DNA of 64,000 nucleotides from Variovorax sp. V93 (GCF_041154485.1 NZ_AP028669.1:3906001-3970000), one strand, 5' to 3'; counted from the stretch's first letter, positions 34,529 through 44,249 are shown. Notes: generated from the letters alone by a model not told the origin. Numbers and translations are program-made.

Positions 34529-37500
34529 ATGACAAGGTTCAAGAAGGTCTTGTGGATCGGTGGCGGATTCGCCGTGCTGGGTGCGCTTGCCGCCTACGCG
34601 GTGGTCGACGAGCTGAAGACTTCCCGATGGCAATCGGCCTTCTGGCGCGACTTTGCCGGCGGTGCCGGCTTCAGCGTCGGCGCCGGTGCCAGCGATGCCA
34701 TTCGCTTCCCCCACACGGGGCCCTACGACGAGCGGCTGGGCTACCACGATCTTCCCGACTTCATCCAGCGCCTGGAGCCCCACGGCTACGCCATCACCCG
34801 CCAGGCCCGCCTGTCGCCGCGGATGATCGAACTGCAGGAGCGCGGGCTGTTCATGCCCTACCGCGAGAAGAACCAGGCCGGCCTGACCGTGCGCGACTGC
34901 CGCAATGCGGCGCTGCTGCACACGCGCGTGCCCCAGCGTGCATACGAGCGCTTCGAGGACGTGCCACCACTGCTGGTGAGCGCCCTGCTGTTCGTCGAAG
35001 ACCGCCACCTGCTGGACGCGGAGCCGGCGCAGCGCAACCCCGCGCTCGATCCGGAGCGCTTTGCCAAGGCCGCGGTCGAGCAGGGGCTGCGGGTGTTCAA
35101 CCCGGGGGGGACGGCGACGGGCGGCAGCACGCTGGCCACCCAGATCGAAAAGTACCGCCATTCGCCGCAGGGCCGCACCGCGTCGGTGCGCGAAAAGCTG
35201 CGCCAGATGATGTCCGCCTCCGTGCGCGCCTACCAGGACGGCGAGGACACGCTGGCGCGGCGCCGCCAGATCGTCGTCGACTATCTCGACACCGTGCCCC
35301 TGGCCGCGCGCCCGGGCATGGGCGAGGTGCACGGCCTGGGCGATGGCCTGTGGGCCTGGTACGGGCGCGACTTCCGCGAGGTCAACCGCCTGCTCGCCGA
35401 CAACGCGGAAGGGGCGGCGGCGCCCACGCCCGAGGCGCTGCGGCGCCAGGCCGAGGCCTTCAAGCAGGCGCTGTCGCTGATGATCGCGCAGCGCCGCCCG
35501 TCGCAGCACCTGCTCGGCGACGGCGCGGGCCTGGCCCGGCTGACCGACAGCTACCTGCGGCTGATGGCCGAGGCGGGCCTGATCGCGCCCTCGCTGCGCG
35601 ATGCGGCACTGCCGCTGCCGCTGCACCTGCGGCCCGAACTGCCGGCCGCGCCGCGGACCGACTTCGTCCAGCGCAAGGCCACCATCGCGCTGCGCACCCA
35701 CATCTCCACGCTGCTCGACGTGCCGCGCGCCTATGACCTGGAGCGGCTCGACCTCGAAGCTGAAACCAGCCTGGACGGCGAAGCGCAGGCGCTCGCGGCG
35801 CAGGTGCTGGCCGGCCTGCGCACCCCCGCTGCAGCCAAGGCCGCAGGCCTGTTCGGGCCCCATCTGCTCGACCCGGGTGCGGACCCGGCTCCGCTGATCT
35901 ACAGCTTCACGCTGTTCGAGCGCGGCGCGCAGGCCAACCTGCTGCGCGTGCAGGCCGACAACATCAACCAGCCCTTCGACGTGAACCAGGGCGCGCGGCT
36001 GGACCTGGGCTCGACCGCCAAGCTGCGCACGCTGGTGAGCTACCTGGAGCTCGTGGCCGAGCTGCACGCCCGCTGGGCCGGGCTGGGCCCCGCCCAGCTG
36101 GCGGCGCTGCCGAACAACCCGCGCGACCCGCTGGGCGCGTGGGCGCGGCAGTACCTGCTGCGCGCCAAGGACCGCCGCCTCACGCCGATGCTCGAGGCGG
36201 CCATGGAGCGCAAGTATTCGGCGAACCCGGGCGAATCGTTCTTCACGGGCGGCGGCCTGCACCAGTTCGAAAACTTCGAGCGCTCACGCAACAGCGAATC
36301 GATGACGGTGCGCGAAGGCTTCAAGCATTCGGTCAACCTGGTCTTCATCCGCCTGATGCGCGACGTGGTGCGCCACCGCATGTTCGGCGGCACGTCGGAC
36401 GCCGAGCGCCTGCTGAATGACCCGGCCGACCCGGGCCGGCGCGAGATGCTCGCGCGCTTTGCCGACCGCGAGGGCTCGGCCTTCCTGATCCGCTTCTATC
36501 GCAAGTACCAGCACCAGTCGGCCGCGGGCGCCGAAGCGCTGCTGATGCGCAGCCTGAAGCCATCGGCGCCGCGGCTGGCGAGCGCGCTGTTCACGATCGA
36601 GCCCGAGGCCAGCGACGCACGGCTCGACGAGCTGCTCGCCCAGCGGCTGGGCAAGGGCGCCGGCTCGCCGCGCGCACTGCGGGCGCTGCGCACCACCTAT
36701 GCCGGCCTGTCGCTCGGCGATCGCGGCTATGTCGCGCGGGTGCATCCGCTGGAGCTCTGGCTGGTGGGGTTCCTGCGGCGCCACCCTGGCGCAACCCTGG
36801 CCGAGGTGCTGGAGGCGAGCGCGAACGAACGCCAGGAGGTCTACGCCTGGCTTTTCAAGACGCGCCACAAGAGCGCGCAGGACAAGCGCCTGCGCGAGCT
36901 GGTCGAGCTCGATGCCTTCGCGCAGATTCACCGCTCGTGGCAGCGCCTGGGCTATCCGTTCGAATCGCTCACGCCCTCCTATGCGAGCGCGATCGGCGCC
37001 TCGGGCGACCGGCCGGCCGCGCTGGCGGAACTGATGGGCATCATCGCCAACGACGGCGTGCGGCGGCCGGTGCAACGGGTCGGCGCGCTGCACTTCGCGC
37101 GCGACACGCCCTACGAGACGCGGCTCGAACCGCGCGACGCCGGCGCCGAACAGGTGCTGCCCCCCGAGGTGGCCGCCACGGTGCGCCGCGCACTGGTCCA
37201 GGTGGTGCAGGACGGCACGGCGCGGCGCCTGAAGGATGCGCTCGTGGACGCGAACGGCCGCGTGATCGAGATCGGCGGCAAGACCGGCACCGGCGACCAT
37301 CGCTACGGGCACAACGGCCGCGGCGGACGGGCGGGCGCCGAGCGCAAGATCAGCCGCTCGGCCACCTTCGTGTTCACGATCGGCGACCGCTACTTCGGCA
37401 CCATCATGGTCTATGCGAACGAACCGTACGCCGCGCGTTATCGGTTCACGAGCGCGCTGCCGACGCAGCTGCTGAAGTCGCTGGGGCCGCAGCTGCTGCC

Positions 37501-37534
37501 TGTACTGGAGCGCAGCGGGTGCGGGGGGGATTGA
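34529..37534 (+). CDS. Class A penicillin-binding protein (GT51 + transpeptidase)
   Basis: 1001 residues (ATG 34529; an upstream GTG at 34517 adds four codons). N-terminal membrane anchor (about 6-26). Glycosyltransferase 51 domain with LLFVEDRHLL at about 157 and GGSTLATQIEKYRHS. Transpeptidase-like C-terminal half with SxxK as GSTAK at about 496, SxN as HSVN at about 601 and KTG as GGKTGTG at about 916. The 315 residues between SxN and KTG are much more than in typical class A PBPs. Known role: polymerisation and cross-linking of peptidoglycan in the periplasm. The large insert and weak GT51 motif suggest a divergent, non-housekeeping PBP. Confidence 0.85.
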   Translation: MTRFKKVLWIGGGFAVLGALAAYAVVDELKTSRWQSAFWRDFAGGAGFSVGAGASDAIRFPHTGPYDERLGYHDLPDFIQRLEPHGYAITRQARLSPRMIELQERGLFMPYREKNQAGLTVRDCRNAALLHTRVPQRAYERFEDVPPLLVSALLFVEDRHLLDAEPAQRNPALDPERFAKAAVEQGLRVFNPGGTATGGSTLATQIEKYRHSPQGRTASVREKLRQMMSASVRAYQDGEDTLARRRQIVVDYLDTVPLAARPGMGEVHGLGDGLWAWYGRDFREVNRLLADNAEGAAAPTPEALRRQAEAFKQALSLMIAQRRPSQHLLGDGAGLARLTDSYLRLMAEAGLIAPSLRDAALPLPLHLRPELPAAPRTDFVQRKATIALRTHISTLLDVPRAYDLERLDLEAETSLDGEAQALAAQVLAGLRTPAAAKAAGLFGPHLLDPGADPAPLIYSFTLFERGAQANLLRVQADNINQPFDVNQGARLDLGSTAKLRTLVSYLELVAELHARWAGLGPAQLAALPNNPRDPLGAWARQYLLRAKDRRLTPMLEAAMERKYSANPGESFFTGGGLHQFENFERSRNSESMTVREGFKHSVNLVFIRLMRDVVRHRMFGGTSDAERLLNDPADPGRREMLARFADREGSAFLIRFYRKYQHQSAAGAEALLMRSLKPSAPRLASALFTIEPEASDARLDELLAQRLGKGAGSPRALRALRTTYAGLSLGDRGYVARVHPLELWLVGFLRRHPGATLAEVLEASANERQEVYAWLFKTRHKSAQDKRLRELVELDAFAQIHRSWQRLGYPFESLTPSYASAIGASGDRPAALAELMGIIANDGVRRPVQRVGALHFARDTPYETRLEPRDAGAEQVLPPEVAATVRRALVQVVQDGTARRLKDALVDANGRVIEIGGKTGTGDHRYGHNGRGGRAGAERKISRSATFVFTIGDRYFGTIMVYANEPYAARYRFTSALPTQLLKSLGPQLLPVLERSGCGGD

Positions 37535-37540
37535 AAGGCA

Positions 37541-37621
37541 TCACGCGCCGTAGATTGCCAGCATGACGACGAAGGTCGCCCACATCGCGACCCATCCCAA
37601 GAGGAGCATCCCCACGCGCAT
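37541..37621 (-). CDS. Possible 26-residue hydrophobic small protein
   Basis: A short frame on the minus strand encodes a peptide that is nearly all one transmembrane helix (MRVGMLLLGWVAMWATFVVM then six more residues, ending IYGA). It fills the gap between the PBP (ends 37534) and the HD hydrolase (starts 37669). No clear ribosome binding site precedes it, so expression is doubtful; the strong hydrophobicity is what makes it worth listing. Confidence 0.3.
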   Translation of the reverse strand: MRVGMLLLGWVAMWATFVVMLAIYGA

Positions 37622-37668
37622 ATCTCATGCGTAGACACCCGCCCGCGGCCTGACTACGATCCCTCGCC

Positions 37669-38232
37669 ATGAACATCGAGAGACTCAAGGGCAAGCTCGC
37701 GTTCCTGCGCGAAGCGGAAAAACTCAAGGACGTGCTGCGCAGCGGCCACACCTCCTCCGGCCGCGCGGAGAGCACGGCCGAGCACAGCTGGCGGCTGTGC
37801 CTGATGGCGATGGCGTTCGAGGAAGAGCTGGCCGGGCTCGACCTGTCGAAGGTGCTCAAGCTGTGCGTGGTGCACGACCTGGGCGAGGCCATTCATGGCG
37901 ACATTCCGGCGGTGAGCCAGCATGTGCATCCGGACAAGAGCGAGCGCGAACGCAACGACCTGCTCACACTCATGGCGCCGCTCGACGACAAGCTGCGCAC
38001 CGAACTGCTGTCGCTCTGGGACGAGTACGAAAACGCTACCTCCCCCGAGGCGAAAGCCGTGAAGGCACTCGACAAGCTCGAGACGATCCTGCAGCACAAC
38101 CAGGGCGCGAACCCCGCGGACTTCGACTACGCCTTCAATCTCGGCTACGGCAGGAAGCACACGGACACCACGCCGCTGTTCAGCGCGTTGCGCAAACTGG
38201 TCGACGACGACACGCGGCGCAGGATGGCCTGA
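37669..38232 (+). CDS. HD-domain hydrolase (YfbR-like)
   Basis: 187 residues. HD-domain metal ligands: His in AEHSWRLCLMAMAF, the HD pair in LCVVHDLGEAIHGD, and a late Asp in KALDKLETILQHNQ. Length and spacing match YfbR/HDDC2-type 5'-deoxynucleotidases, which remove phosphate from dNMPs. Cytoplasmic. Monocistronic by position; the downstream gap to paoA (143 bp) has a weak GCAGG/CCTGC pairing around an A8 tract. Confidence 0.88.
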   Translation: MNIERLKGKLAFLREAEKLKDVLRSGHTSSGRAESTAEHSWRLCLMAMAFEEELAGLDLSKVLKLCVVHDLGEAIHGDIPAVSQHVHPDKSERERNDLLTLMAPLDDKLRTELLSLWDEYENATSPEAKAVKALDKLETILQHNQGANPADFDYAFNLGYGRKHTDTTPLFSALRKLVDDDTRRRMA

Positions 38233-38375
38233 GCACCCCGCAGGTATAAAAAAAACCGATGCCTGCAACAAGTTATCGATGGCTAAGCTGAGGAATCGAC
38301 GCCTCGAAAAAAAGCGCAAGGGCCACTGCCCGCGCGACGAGGTCCCTTCATCGATCGATCCCCAGTTGCCACACG

Positions 38376-39140
38376 ATGACATCCCTCCTTCCCGATGAAC
38401 GGCAGGCCGATGACTTGCCTGACGACGCCAACAGCCCTCTTCTCCCTGCACCCGCCGGCCAGTTGACGCGCCGCGCCTTCCTTGCGGAAAGCGGAACGAC
38501 CGGCATCGCCGGGATCCTGGCGTCCGCGCCCATGGCCGCGTCGGTGGCATCGGCTGCGCAGGCGAATGCCGACGCAGCGCCACCCTCTTCTTCCATGGCC
38601 CTTGCCCTGCGCGTCAACGGCAAGCCGCATGCGCAGCAGGTCGATCCGCGCACGACGCTGCTCGACCTGCTGCGCGAGCAGATGGCGCTGCCGGGTACGA
38701 AGAAAGGCTGCGACCACGGCCAATGCGGCGCGTGCACGGTGCTCGCCAATGGCCGCCGCATCAACTCGTGCCTGGCACTCGCGCTCTCGCACGACGGGGC
38801 GGAGATCACCACCATCGAAGGCCTGGCGCGCGGCAGCGAGCTGCATCCGATGCAGGCGGCCTTCATCAAGCACGACGGGTTCCAGTGCGGCTATTGCACC
38901 TCGGGGCAGATCTGCTCGGCCGTGGGCATGCTGCGCGAGGCCGAGCAAGGCGCGCCGAGCCATGTCACGGCCGATGTGCGGCGCACGGGGCCGATGGCGC
39001 CGCTGAGCGACGCCGAGATCCGCGAGCGCATGTCGGGCAACATCTGCCGCTGCGGCGCCTACCCCGGCATCGTGGCCGCGGTGCGCGAAGTGAGCCTGGC
39101 GATGCCGCGCGCGGCCAGCAGCCGAAGGAGCCGCGCATGA
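38376..39140 (+). CDS. paoA: Aldehyde oxidase iron-sulfur subunit, Tat-exported
   Basis: 254 residues. A long N-terminus with a twin-arginine motif (QLTRRAFLAE, about 29-38) and hydrophobic stretch to about 60 marks Tat export. The body has two [2Fe-2S] clusters: plant-type CDHGQCGACTVL..C and the C-terminal CGYCTSGQ..CRCG. Known: PaoABC (YagTSR) oxidises aromatic and other aldehydes to acids in the periplasm, protecting against aldehyde stress. First gene of paoA-paoB-paoC, all joined by ATGA overlaps, an arrangement that favours equal subunit supply. Confidence 0.95.
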   Translation: MTSLLPDERQADDLPDDANSPLLPAPAGQLTRRAFLAESGTTGIAGILASAPMAASVASAAQANADAAPPSSSMALALRVNGKPHAQQVDPRTTLLDLLREQMALPGTKKGCDHGQCGACTVLANGRRINSCLALALSHDGAEITTIEGLARGSELHPMQAAFIKHDGFQCGYCTSGQICSAVGMLREAEQGAPSHVTADVRRTGPMAPLSDAEIRERMSGNICRCGAYPGIVAAVREVSLAMPRAASSRRSRA

Positions 39141-40129
39141 AGCCCTTCGCATTCACCCGCGCCACCGACGCGGACACGGCCGTTCAAGCAGCCACGCAGC
39201 CGGGGGCAAGATTCCTGGCCGGCGGCACCAACATCGTCGACCTGATGAAGGAAGGCGTGGAAGCGCCCGACCGGCTGGTGGACATCAACCGCCTGCCGCT
39301 GGCGGCCATCGAGGCGCAGCCCGGGGGCGGCCTTCGGCTGGGCGCGCTGGCGCGCAACAGCGACACGGCCAACCACCCCGTGCTGCGCACGCGCTACCCA
39401 CTGGTGGCGCAGGCCATTCTTGCAGGCGCCTCGGGCCAGTTGCGCAACGCCGCCACCAACGGCGGCAACTTGCGCCAGCGCACGCGCTGCCCCTACTTCT
39501 ACGACGTGACCCAGCCTTGCAACAAGCGCGCGCCGGGCACGGGCTGCAGCGCGCTGCAGGGCTTCAACCGCAACCACGCGGTGCTGGGCACCAGCGCGAA
39601 GTGCATCGCGAGCTACCCGGGCGACATGGCGCAGGCGCTGCACGCGCTCGATGCTGTGGTGCAGCTGCAGGGGCCCTCAGGCCGCAGGACGATTCCGATC
39701 GCGCAGTTCCACCGCCTGCCGGGCGAGACGCCCGAGCTCGATGCCAACCTGGCGCCGGGCGAACTGATCACCGCCATCGACCTGCCGGCCGAGAGCGCCC
39801 GCTTCGCGCAGCGCTCGCACTACCTGAAGGTGCGCGACCGTGCCAGCTATGCCTTTGCGCTGGTGTCGGTGGCGGCCGCACTCGACATGGAGGGCAGCCG
39901 CATCCGGCAGGCGCGCATCTGCCTGGGCGGCGTGGCCCACATGCCCTGGCGCGCGCGCGAGGCCGAGGCGCTGCTGCAGGGCGCCGAGCCCGGCCTGCCG
40001 CTGTTCCGACAGGCGGCGGATGCTGCGCTGGCGGGCGCCACGGGCTTCGAGCACAACCGCTTCAAGATCGAACTGGCCAAACGGAGCATCGTGCGCGCGC
40101 TGGAAACCACGACGAGGAGCACGGCATGA
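39137..40129 (+). CDS. paoB: Aldehyde oxidase FAD-binding subunit
   Basis: 330 residues. FAD site FLAGGTNIVDLMKEG near the N-terminus and the conserved LRNAATNGGNLRQRTRCPYF region. It contains the extra Cys-rich insert (RCPYFYDVTQPCNKR...GCSAL...SAKCIA) that in E. coli PaoB binds a [4Fe-4S] cluster, so that cluster is expected here. No export signal of its own; it is carried out with the PaoA Tat signal. ATGA overlap at both ends. Confidence 0.95.
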   Translation: MKPFAFTRATDADTAVQAATQPGARFLAGGTNIVDLMKEGVEAPDRLVDINRLPLAAIEAQPGGGLRLGALARNSDTANHPVLRTRYPLVAQAILAGASGQLRNAATNGGNLRQRTRCPYFYDVTQPCNKRAPGTGCSALQGFNRNHAVLGTSAKCIASYPGDMAQALHALDAVVQLQGPSGRRTIPIAQFHRLPGETPELDANLAPGELITAIDLPAESARFAQRSHYLKVRDRASYAFALVSVAAALDMEGSRIRQARICLGGVAHMPWRAREAEALLQGAEPGLPLFRQAADAALAGATGFEHNRFKIELAKRSIVRALETTTRSTA

Positions 40130-42303
40130 ACAGGCAAGCTCTTCCCCTCATCGGCCAGCCGGTCGACCGCGTGGACGGCCGCCTCAAGGTGACCGGCCAG
40201 GCGCGCTATGCAGCCGAGTTTTGCTACCCGGGGCTGGTGTACGGCGTGTCGCTGGGCAGCACCGTGGCGGCCGGGCGCGTGCGCGACATCGACACCGCGG
40301 CGGCGGAGCAATCGCCCGGCGTGCTGCTGGTGCTCACGCACAAGAACGTGCCCAAAATGCCACCGCCCGCGCCCGAGACGCCGCAGAACCGCTTCACGCG
40401 CGCCACGCCACTGCTGCAGGACACGGCCATTCACCACCACGGCCAGCTCATCGGCTTCGTGGTGGCCGAGACGCTGGAGCAGGCGCGCCATGCGGCCACG
40501 CTGGTGAAGGTGAGCTACGACGCGGCAAAGCCGCGCATCGGCTTCGATGCCAACGTCAAGGATGCCTATGCGCCGGCCGCCATCAACGCCGGCTACAAGA
40601 CCGACACGCGGCGCGGCGACCTCGACCAGGGCCTGCGCGCCGCGGCGGGCACGGTCGACGCGGTCTACAACACGCCCATCGAGCACCACCACCCGATGGA
40701 GATGCACGCCACGGTGGCCGCATGGGAGGGCGACAACAGGGTCACGGTGCACCACTCGCTGCAGATGGTGAGCGATGCCGCGCCCGCCATTGCCGCCACC
40801 TTCGGCATTCCGCGCGAGAACGTGCGCGTGGTGTGCCCGTTCGTGGGCGGTGGCTTCGGCAGCAAGATCCTCACGCGCGACAACGCAATGCTGGCGGTGC
40901 TGGCCGCGCGCCTCGTGAAGCGTCCGGTCAAGCATGTGCTCACGCGGCAGCAGATGTTCATGGTGGTCGGACTGCGCCAGCACAACCGCCAGCACATGCG
41001 GCTGGGTGCCGATGCCAGCGGCCGGCTCACGGGGCTGGGCCACGACACCGTCACCCACACCTCGGTGCACGAGGAGTTCGTCGAGCAGACCGGCGTCATC
41101 TCGCGGATGATGTACGAGGTGCCCAACTCGCAGGTCACCCACCGCGCCTTTCGCCTCAACGTGCAGACGCCGAAGTGGACCCGCGCACCGGGCGAGGCGC
41201 CCGGCAGCTTTGCGCTCGAATCGGCGATGGACGAGCTGGCCGAGCAATTGAAGATCGACCCGGTGGAACTGCGCGTGAGGAACGACGCCAGGACCGACCT
41301 GGACACGGGCAAGCCCTTCGGCAGCCGCTCGCTCATCGAATGCATGCGCATCGGCGCCGAGAAATTCGGCTGGAGCAACCGCAGCGCAATGCCGCGCAGC
41401 CGCAGGCAGGGCCACTGGCTGGTGGGCTACGGCATGAGCGCGGCATCGCGCGGCGCACCGCATCGCGGCGCCTCGGCCAACCTGCTGCTCACGCGCAGCG
41501 GCCGCGACGTGCGCGCGGTGGTGGAGATGTGCGCGACCGATCTCGGCACCGGCAGCTACACCATCATTGCGCAGACCGCTGCCGAAACGCTGGGCCTGCC
41601 GCTCGACAAGGTGCAGGTGCGGCTCGGCGATTCGGCCCTGCCGCCCACGCCCGGCTCGGGCGGCTCCTGGGGCGCCAACACCTTCTGCACCGCGGCGCTC
41701 GCGGTCTGCGAAGCGGCCAAGCAGCAGCTGCGCGAGAAGGTGAGCCTGCGCTTCGTGCGCGAACCCAGCGTGGCGGAGCTGCTGCAGGCGGCCCAGCTGA
41801 ACGAATGGCGCGCCAGCAACACGGCCACGCCGGGCGCGGACATCGCCGCCTGGTCGCACTACGCCTTCGGTGCCAACTTTGCCGAAGTGTGGGTCGACGA
41901 AGACCTGGGGCTGGTGCGCGTGCCGCGCTACCTGGCGGTGATTGCGGCCGGGCGCATCCTCAACCCCAAGACCGCGGCATCGCAGATCGTCGGCGGCATC
42001 GTCTGGGGCATCGGCAACGCGCTGATGGAAGAGTCGGTGCTCGACGAGCGCAGCGGCCACTTCGTCACGCGCACGCTGGCCGACTACCACGTGCCCGTGA
42101 ACGCGGACATCGGCGACGTGCAGGTGCTCTTCGCGCCCGAAACCGACACCCGGGTCAACCGCATGGGCGTGAAGGGCGTGGGCGAGATCGGCATCACCAG
42201 CGTGGCCGCCGCCGTTGCCAACGCGGTCTACAACGCCACCGGGCGCCGCGTGCGCGACCTGCCCATCACGCCCGACAAATTACTGATGCCGGTCCAGGCA
42301 TGA
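40126..42303 (+). CDS. paoC: Aldehyde oxidase molybdenum-binding subunit
   Basis: 725 residues, xanthine oxidase family large subunit. Molybdopterin-contact motifs GGGFGSK and the Gln/Arg-rich VGLRQHNRQH, a central GSGGSWGAN, and the catalytic Glu in GVKGVGEIG near residue 690. Known: PaoC binds the molybdenum cytosine dinucleotide cofactor and carries the active site. Last of the three overlapping genes. A required XdhC/PaoD-type maturation factor is not seen next to it. Confidence 0.95.
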   Translation: MNRQALPLIGQPVDRVDGRLKVTGQARYAAEFCYPGLVYGVSLGSTVAAGRVRDIDTAAAEQSPGVLLVLTHKNVPKMPPPAPETPQNRFTRATPLLQDTAIHHHGQLIGFVVAETLEQARHAATLVKVSYDAAKPRIGFDANVKDAYAPAAINAGYKTDTRRGDLDQGLRAAAGTVDAVYNTPIEHHHPMEMHATVAAWEGDNRVTVHHSLQMVSDAAPAIAATFGIPRENVRVVCPFVGGGFGSKILTRDNAMLAVLAARLVKRPVKHVLTRQQMFMVVGLRQHNRQHMRLGADASGRLTGLGHDTVTHTSVHEEFVEQTGVISRMMYEVPNSQVTHRAFRLNVQTPKWTRAPGEAPGSFALESAMDELAEQLKIDPVELRVRNDARTDLDTGKPFGSRSLIECMRIGAEKFGWSNRSAMPRSRRQGHWLVGYGMSAASRGAPHRGASANLLLTRSGRDVRAVVEMCATDLGTGSYTIIAQTAAETLGLPLDKVQVRLGDSALPPTPGSGGSWGANTFCTAALAVCEAAKQQLREKVSLRFVREPSVAELLQAAQLNEWRASNTATPGADIAAWSHYAFGANFAEVWVDEDLGLVRVPRYLAVIAAGRILNPKTAASQIVGGIVWGIGNALMEESVLDERSGHFVTRTLADYHVPVNADIGDVQVLFAPETDTRVNRMGVKGVGEIGITSVAAAVANAVYNATGRRVRDLPITPDKLLMPVQA

Positions 42304-42361
42304 CGAAATAGCCAGGAAGAAGCAAACTCGGAGCCCCTGCAAAGAAGAAAAGGGGCTCCCG

Positions 42362-43291
42362 ATGCACATCCGCGAACTCGCCACCGGCCTGCAGTTTCCC
42401 GAAGGGCCGGTTGCCATGGACGACGGCTCCGTGCTGCTGGTCGAAATTGCGCGCGGCACGCTCACGCGCGTGCGGCACGACGGGCTGGTGCAGGTGGTGG
42501 CCGACCTGGGCGGCGGGCCGAACGGCGCGGCCATGGGGCCGGACGGCGCGGTGTACGTCTGCAACAACGGCGGCTTTCGCTGGCACACCGAGGCCGACGG
42601 CTGCCACCGCCCGGTGGGCCAGGCCGACGATTATTCGGGCGGACGCATCGAGCGCGTGAACCTGGCCACGGGCCGGGCGGAACGGCTCTACGACAAGGCC
42701 GACGGCGGCGCGCTCTGCGGGCCGAACGACATCGTGTTCGACGCGCAGGGCGGCTTCTACTTCACCGACCTGGGCAAGACGCGCGAACGCGACATGGACC
42801 GCGGCGGCCTGTTCTACGGCCACAGCGACGGCAGCGGCGCGCATGCGATCGCGCGGCCGGTGATGACGCCCAACGGCATCGCGCTGTCGCCCGACGGCCG
42901 CACGCTCTACTACGCCGAAACCGAAGGCGCGCGGCTCTGGGCCTTCGACATCACGGCGCCGGGGCGCGTGCGCAAGGACGGCTGGCCTTCGCCGCACGGC
43001 GGGCGCATGCTGTGCGCATCGCCGGGCGGGCACTACCAGCGCTTCGACTCGATGGCAACCGATGCGCTGGGCAACCTGTGCGTGGCCACGCTGCTGCATG
43101 GCGGCATCACCATCGTCGCGCCCGACGGCAGCAGCTGCGAGCACATGCCGCTGCCCGACCGCTACACCACCAACATCTGCTTTGGCGGACGCGACCTGCG
43201 CACGGCCTACGTCACGCTGTCGGGCAGCGGGCGGCTGATTGCCATCGACGACTGGCCGACGCCGGGGCTGAAGCTGAACTTCCAGGTCTGA
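42362..43291 (+). CDS. SMP-30/gluconolactonase-family protein
   Basis: 309 residues, six-bladed beta-propeller of the SMP-30/Gnl family. Metal ligands: Glu in LQFPEGPVAM, Asn in LCGPNDIVFD and Asp in NGIALSPDGRTLYYAE. Reaction class: hydrolysis of sugar or other lactones, calcium or zinc dependent. No signal peptide. Starts 58 bp after paoC on the same strand with a GGGG-rich ribosome binding region; may form a unit with paoABC, converting an aldehyde-derived lactone (inference). Convergent with soeC, 21 bp between stops. Confidence 0.88.
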   Translation: MHIRELATGLQFPEGPVAMDDGSVLLVEIARGTLTRVRHDGLVQVVADLGGGPNGAAMGPDGAVYVCNNGGFRWHTEADGCHRPVGQADDYSGGRIERVNLATGRAERLYDKADGGALCGPNDIVFDAQGGFYFTDLGKTRERDMDRGGLFYGHSDGSGAHAIARPVMTPNGIALSPDGRTLYYAETEGARLWAFDITAPGRVRKDGWPSPHGGRMLCASPGGHYQRFDSMATDALGNLCVATLLHGGITIVAPDGSSCEHMPLPDRYTTNICFGGRDLRTAYVTLSGSGRLIAIDDWPTPGLKLNFQV

Positions 43292-43312
43292 ACGAAGCCC
43301 TTGGTCCGGTCC

Positions 43313-44245
43313 TCAGGACACCACCTGGTAGTACAGGTTCTGCGGGTGCTTCGCCTGCGCGAAGAAGAACCAGCGCTCCGCCAGCAGGCCGGGCGCCTGC
43401 ACCAGCACCGCCAGCGGCCACGGCCACGCGGCCCCGCTGGCAACGCCCCACAGCAGCAACAGCGAAGGCAGCACGAAGGCCAGCAGCAGGAAGCCGAGCT
43501 TCATGTTCTTGAGCGCGGCCAGCGTGGCGCCATGAAAGAACTCGCGTGTGTTGAACGAGCCGGCCGACATGCCCATCGACTTTTGCGTGAGCTTCTCGGC
43601 GCGGATGCCGGTGGCCGATTGCAGCGTCGACTTGTGGCGGATCGCCGCGTTGCGCTTGAGCGCCCCACCGCGCGCGGCCCATGCAGCGAGCGTGGCGGCG
43701 AGTGCCCAGGGTCCGAACAACTGCACGAAGCGCGACTCGCCCGCCAATGCGGCCAGCGCACAGGCCAGCACCAGCCCCGACGACAGGCCGATGAGCGTGA
43801 AGTTGACGACGGTGAGCGGATGCGCCCATTCCTCGATGAAGCGCAGGCAGGCGTAGATCATGGCGGTGCAGTACCAGAGCGCGGCCGCGCCACACAGCAC
43901 CAGCACCGGCAGCAGCCACGACCATGGCGCGCCGGCGCCGAAGCGCAGCGACAGCCACCACAGCGCCACCAGCGCGATGAAGGCCGGCAGCACGATGACT
44001 TCGCGCGACATCCACGAGGTGCGCCACATCAGCACCGCGCGCCATGCGCGGCTCTTGCGGCCCAGGTGCATGAACGAGGCCGCGAGGCCGGCCGCGAGCA
44101 GCACTTCGGCCACGCCCAGCGCCAGCGCGAGAAAGCCGGGCGCGGGCGCGAAGCCCAGCAGCACCGCGAGCGCGAGCGCGACGACCAGGCCCTGCGCGGC
44201 GCCGGCCAGCGTGGTGAAGAAAAGAATGGAGAACGCGGGATGCAT
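43313..44245 (-). CDS. soeC: Sulfite dehydrogenase membrane anchor (SoeC-like)
   Basis: 310 residues with about eight transmembrane helices of the DmsC family (MHPAFSILFFTTLAGAAQGL to the end). Known: SoeC is a DmsC-type anchor that passes electrons from cytoplasmic SoeAB to the quinone pool. It follows soeB by 4 bp on the same strand. The choice of sulfite dehydrogenase over DMSO reductase rests on SoeA lacking a Tat signal and on the neighbourhood of sulfite-releasing enzymes (SuyAB, Xsc). It is therefore a contextual call; generic DmsC remains possible. Confidence 0.8.
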   Translation of the reverse strand: MHPAFSILFFTTLAGAAQGLVVALALAVLLGFAPAPGFLALALGVAEVLLAAGLAASFMHLGRKSRAWRAVLMWRTSWMSREVIVLPAFIALVALWWLSLRFGAGAPWSWLLPVLVLCGAAALWYCTAMIYACLRFIEEWAHPLTVVNFTLIGLSSGLVLACALAALAGESRFVQLFGPWALAATLAAWAARGGALKRNAAIRHKSTLQSATGIRAEKLTQKSMGMSAGSFNTREFFHGATLAALKNMKLGFLLLAFVLPSLLLLWGVASGAAWPWPLAVLVQAPGLLAERWFFFAQAKHPQNLYYQVVS

Positions 44246-44249
44246 CGGG

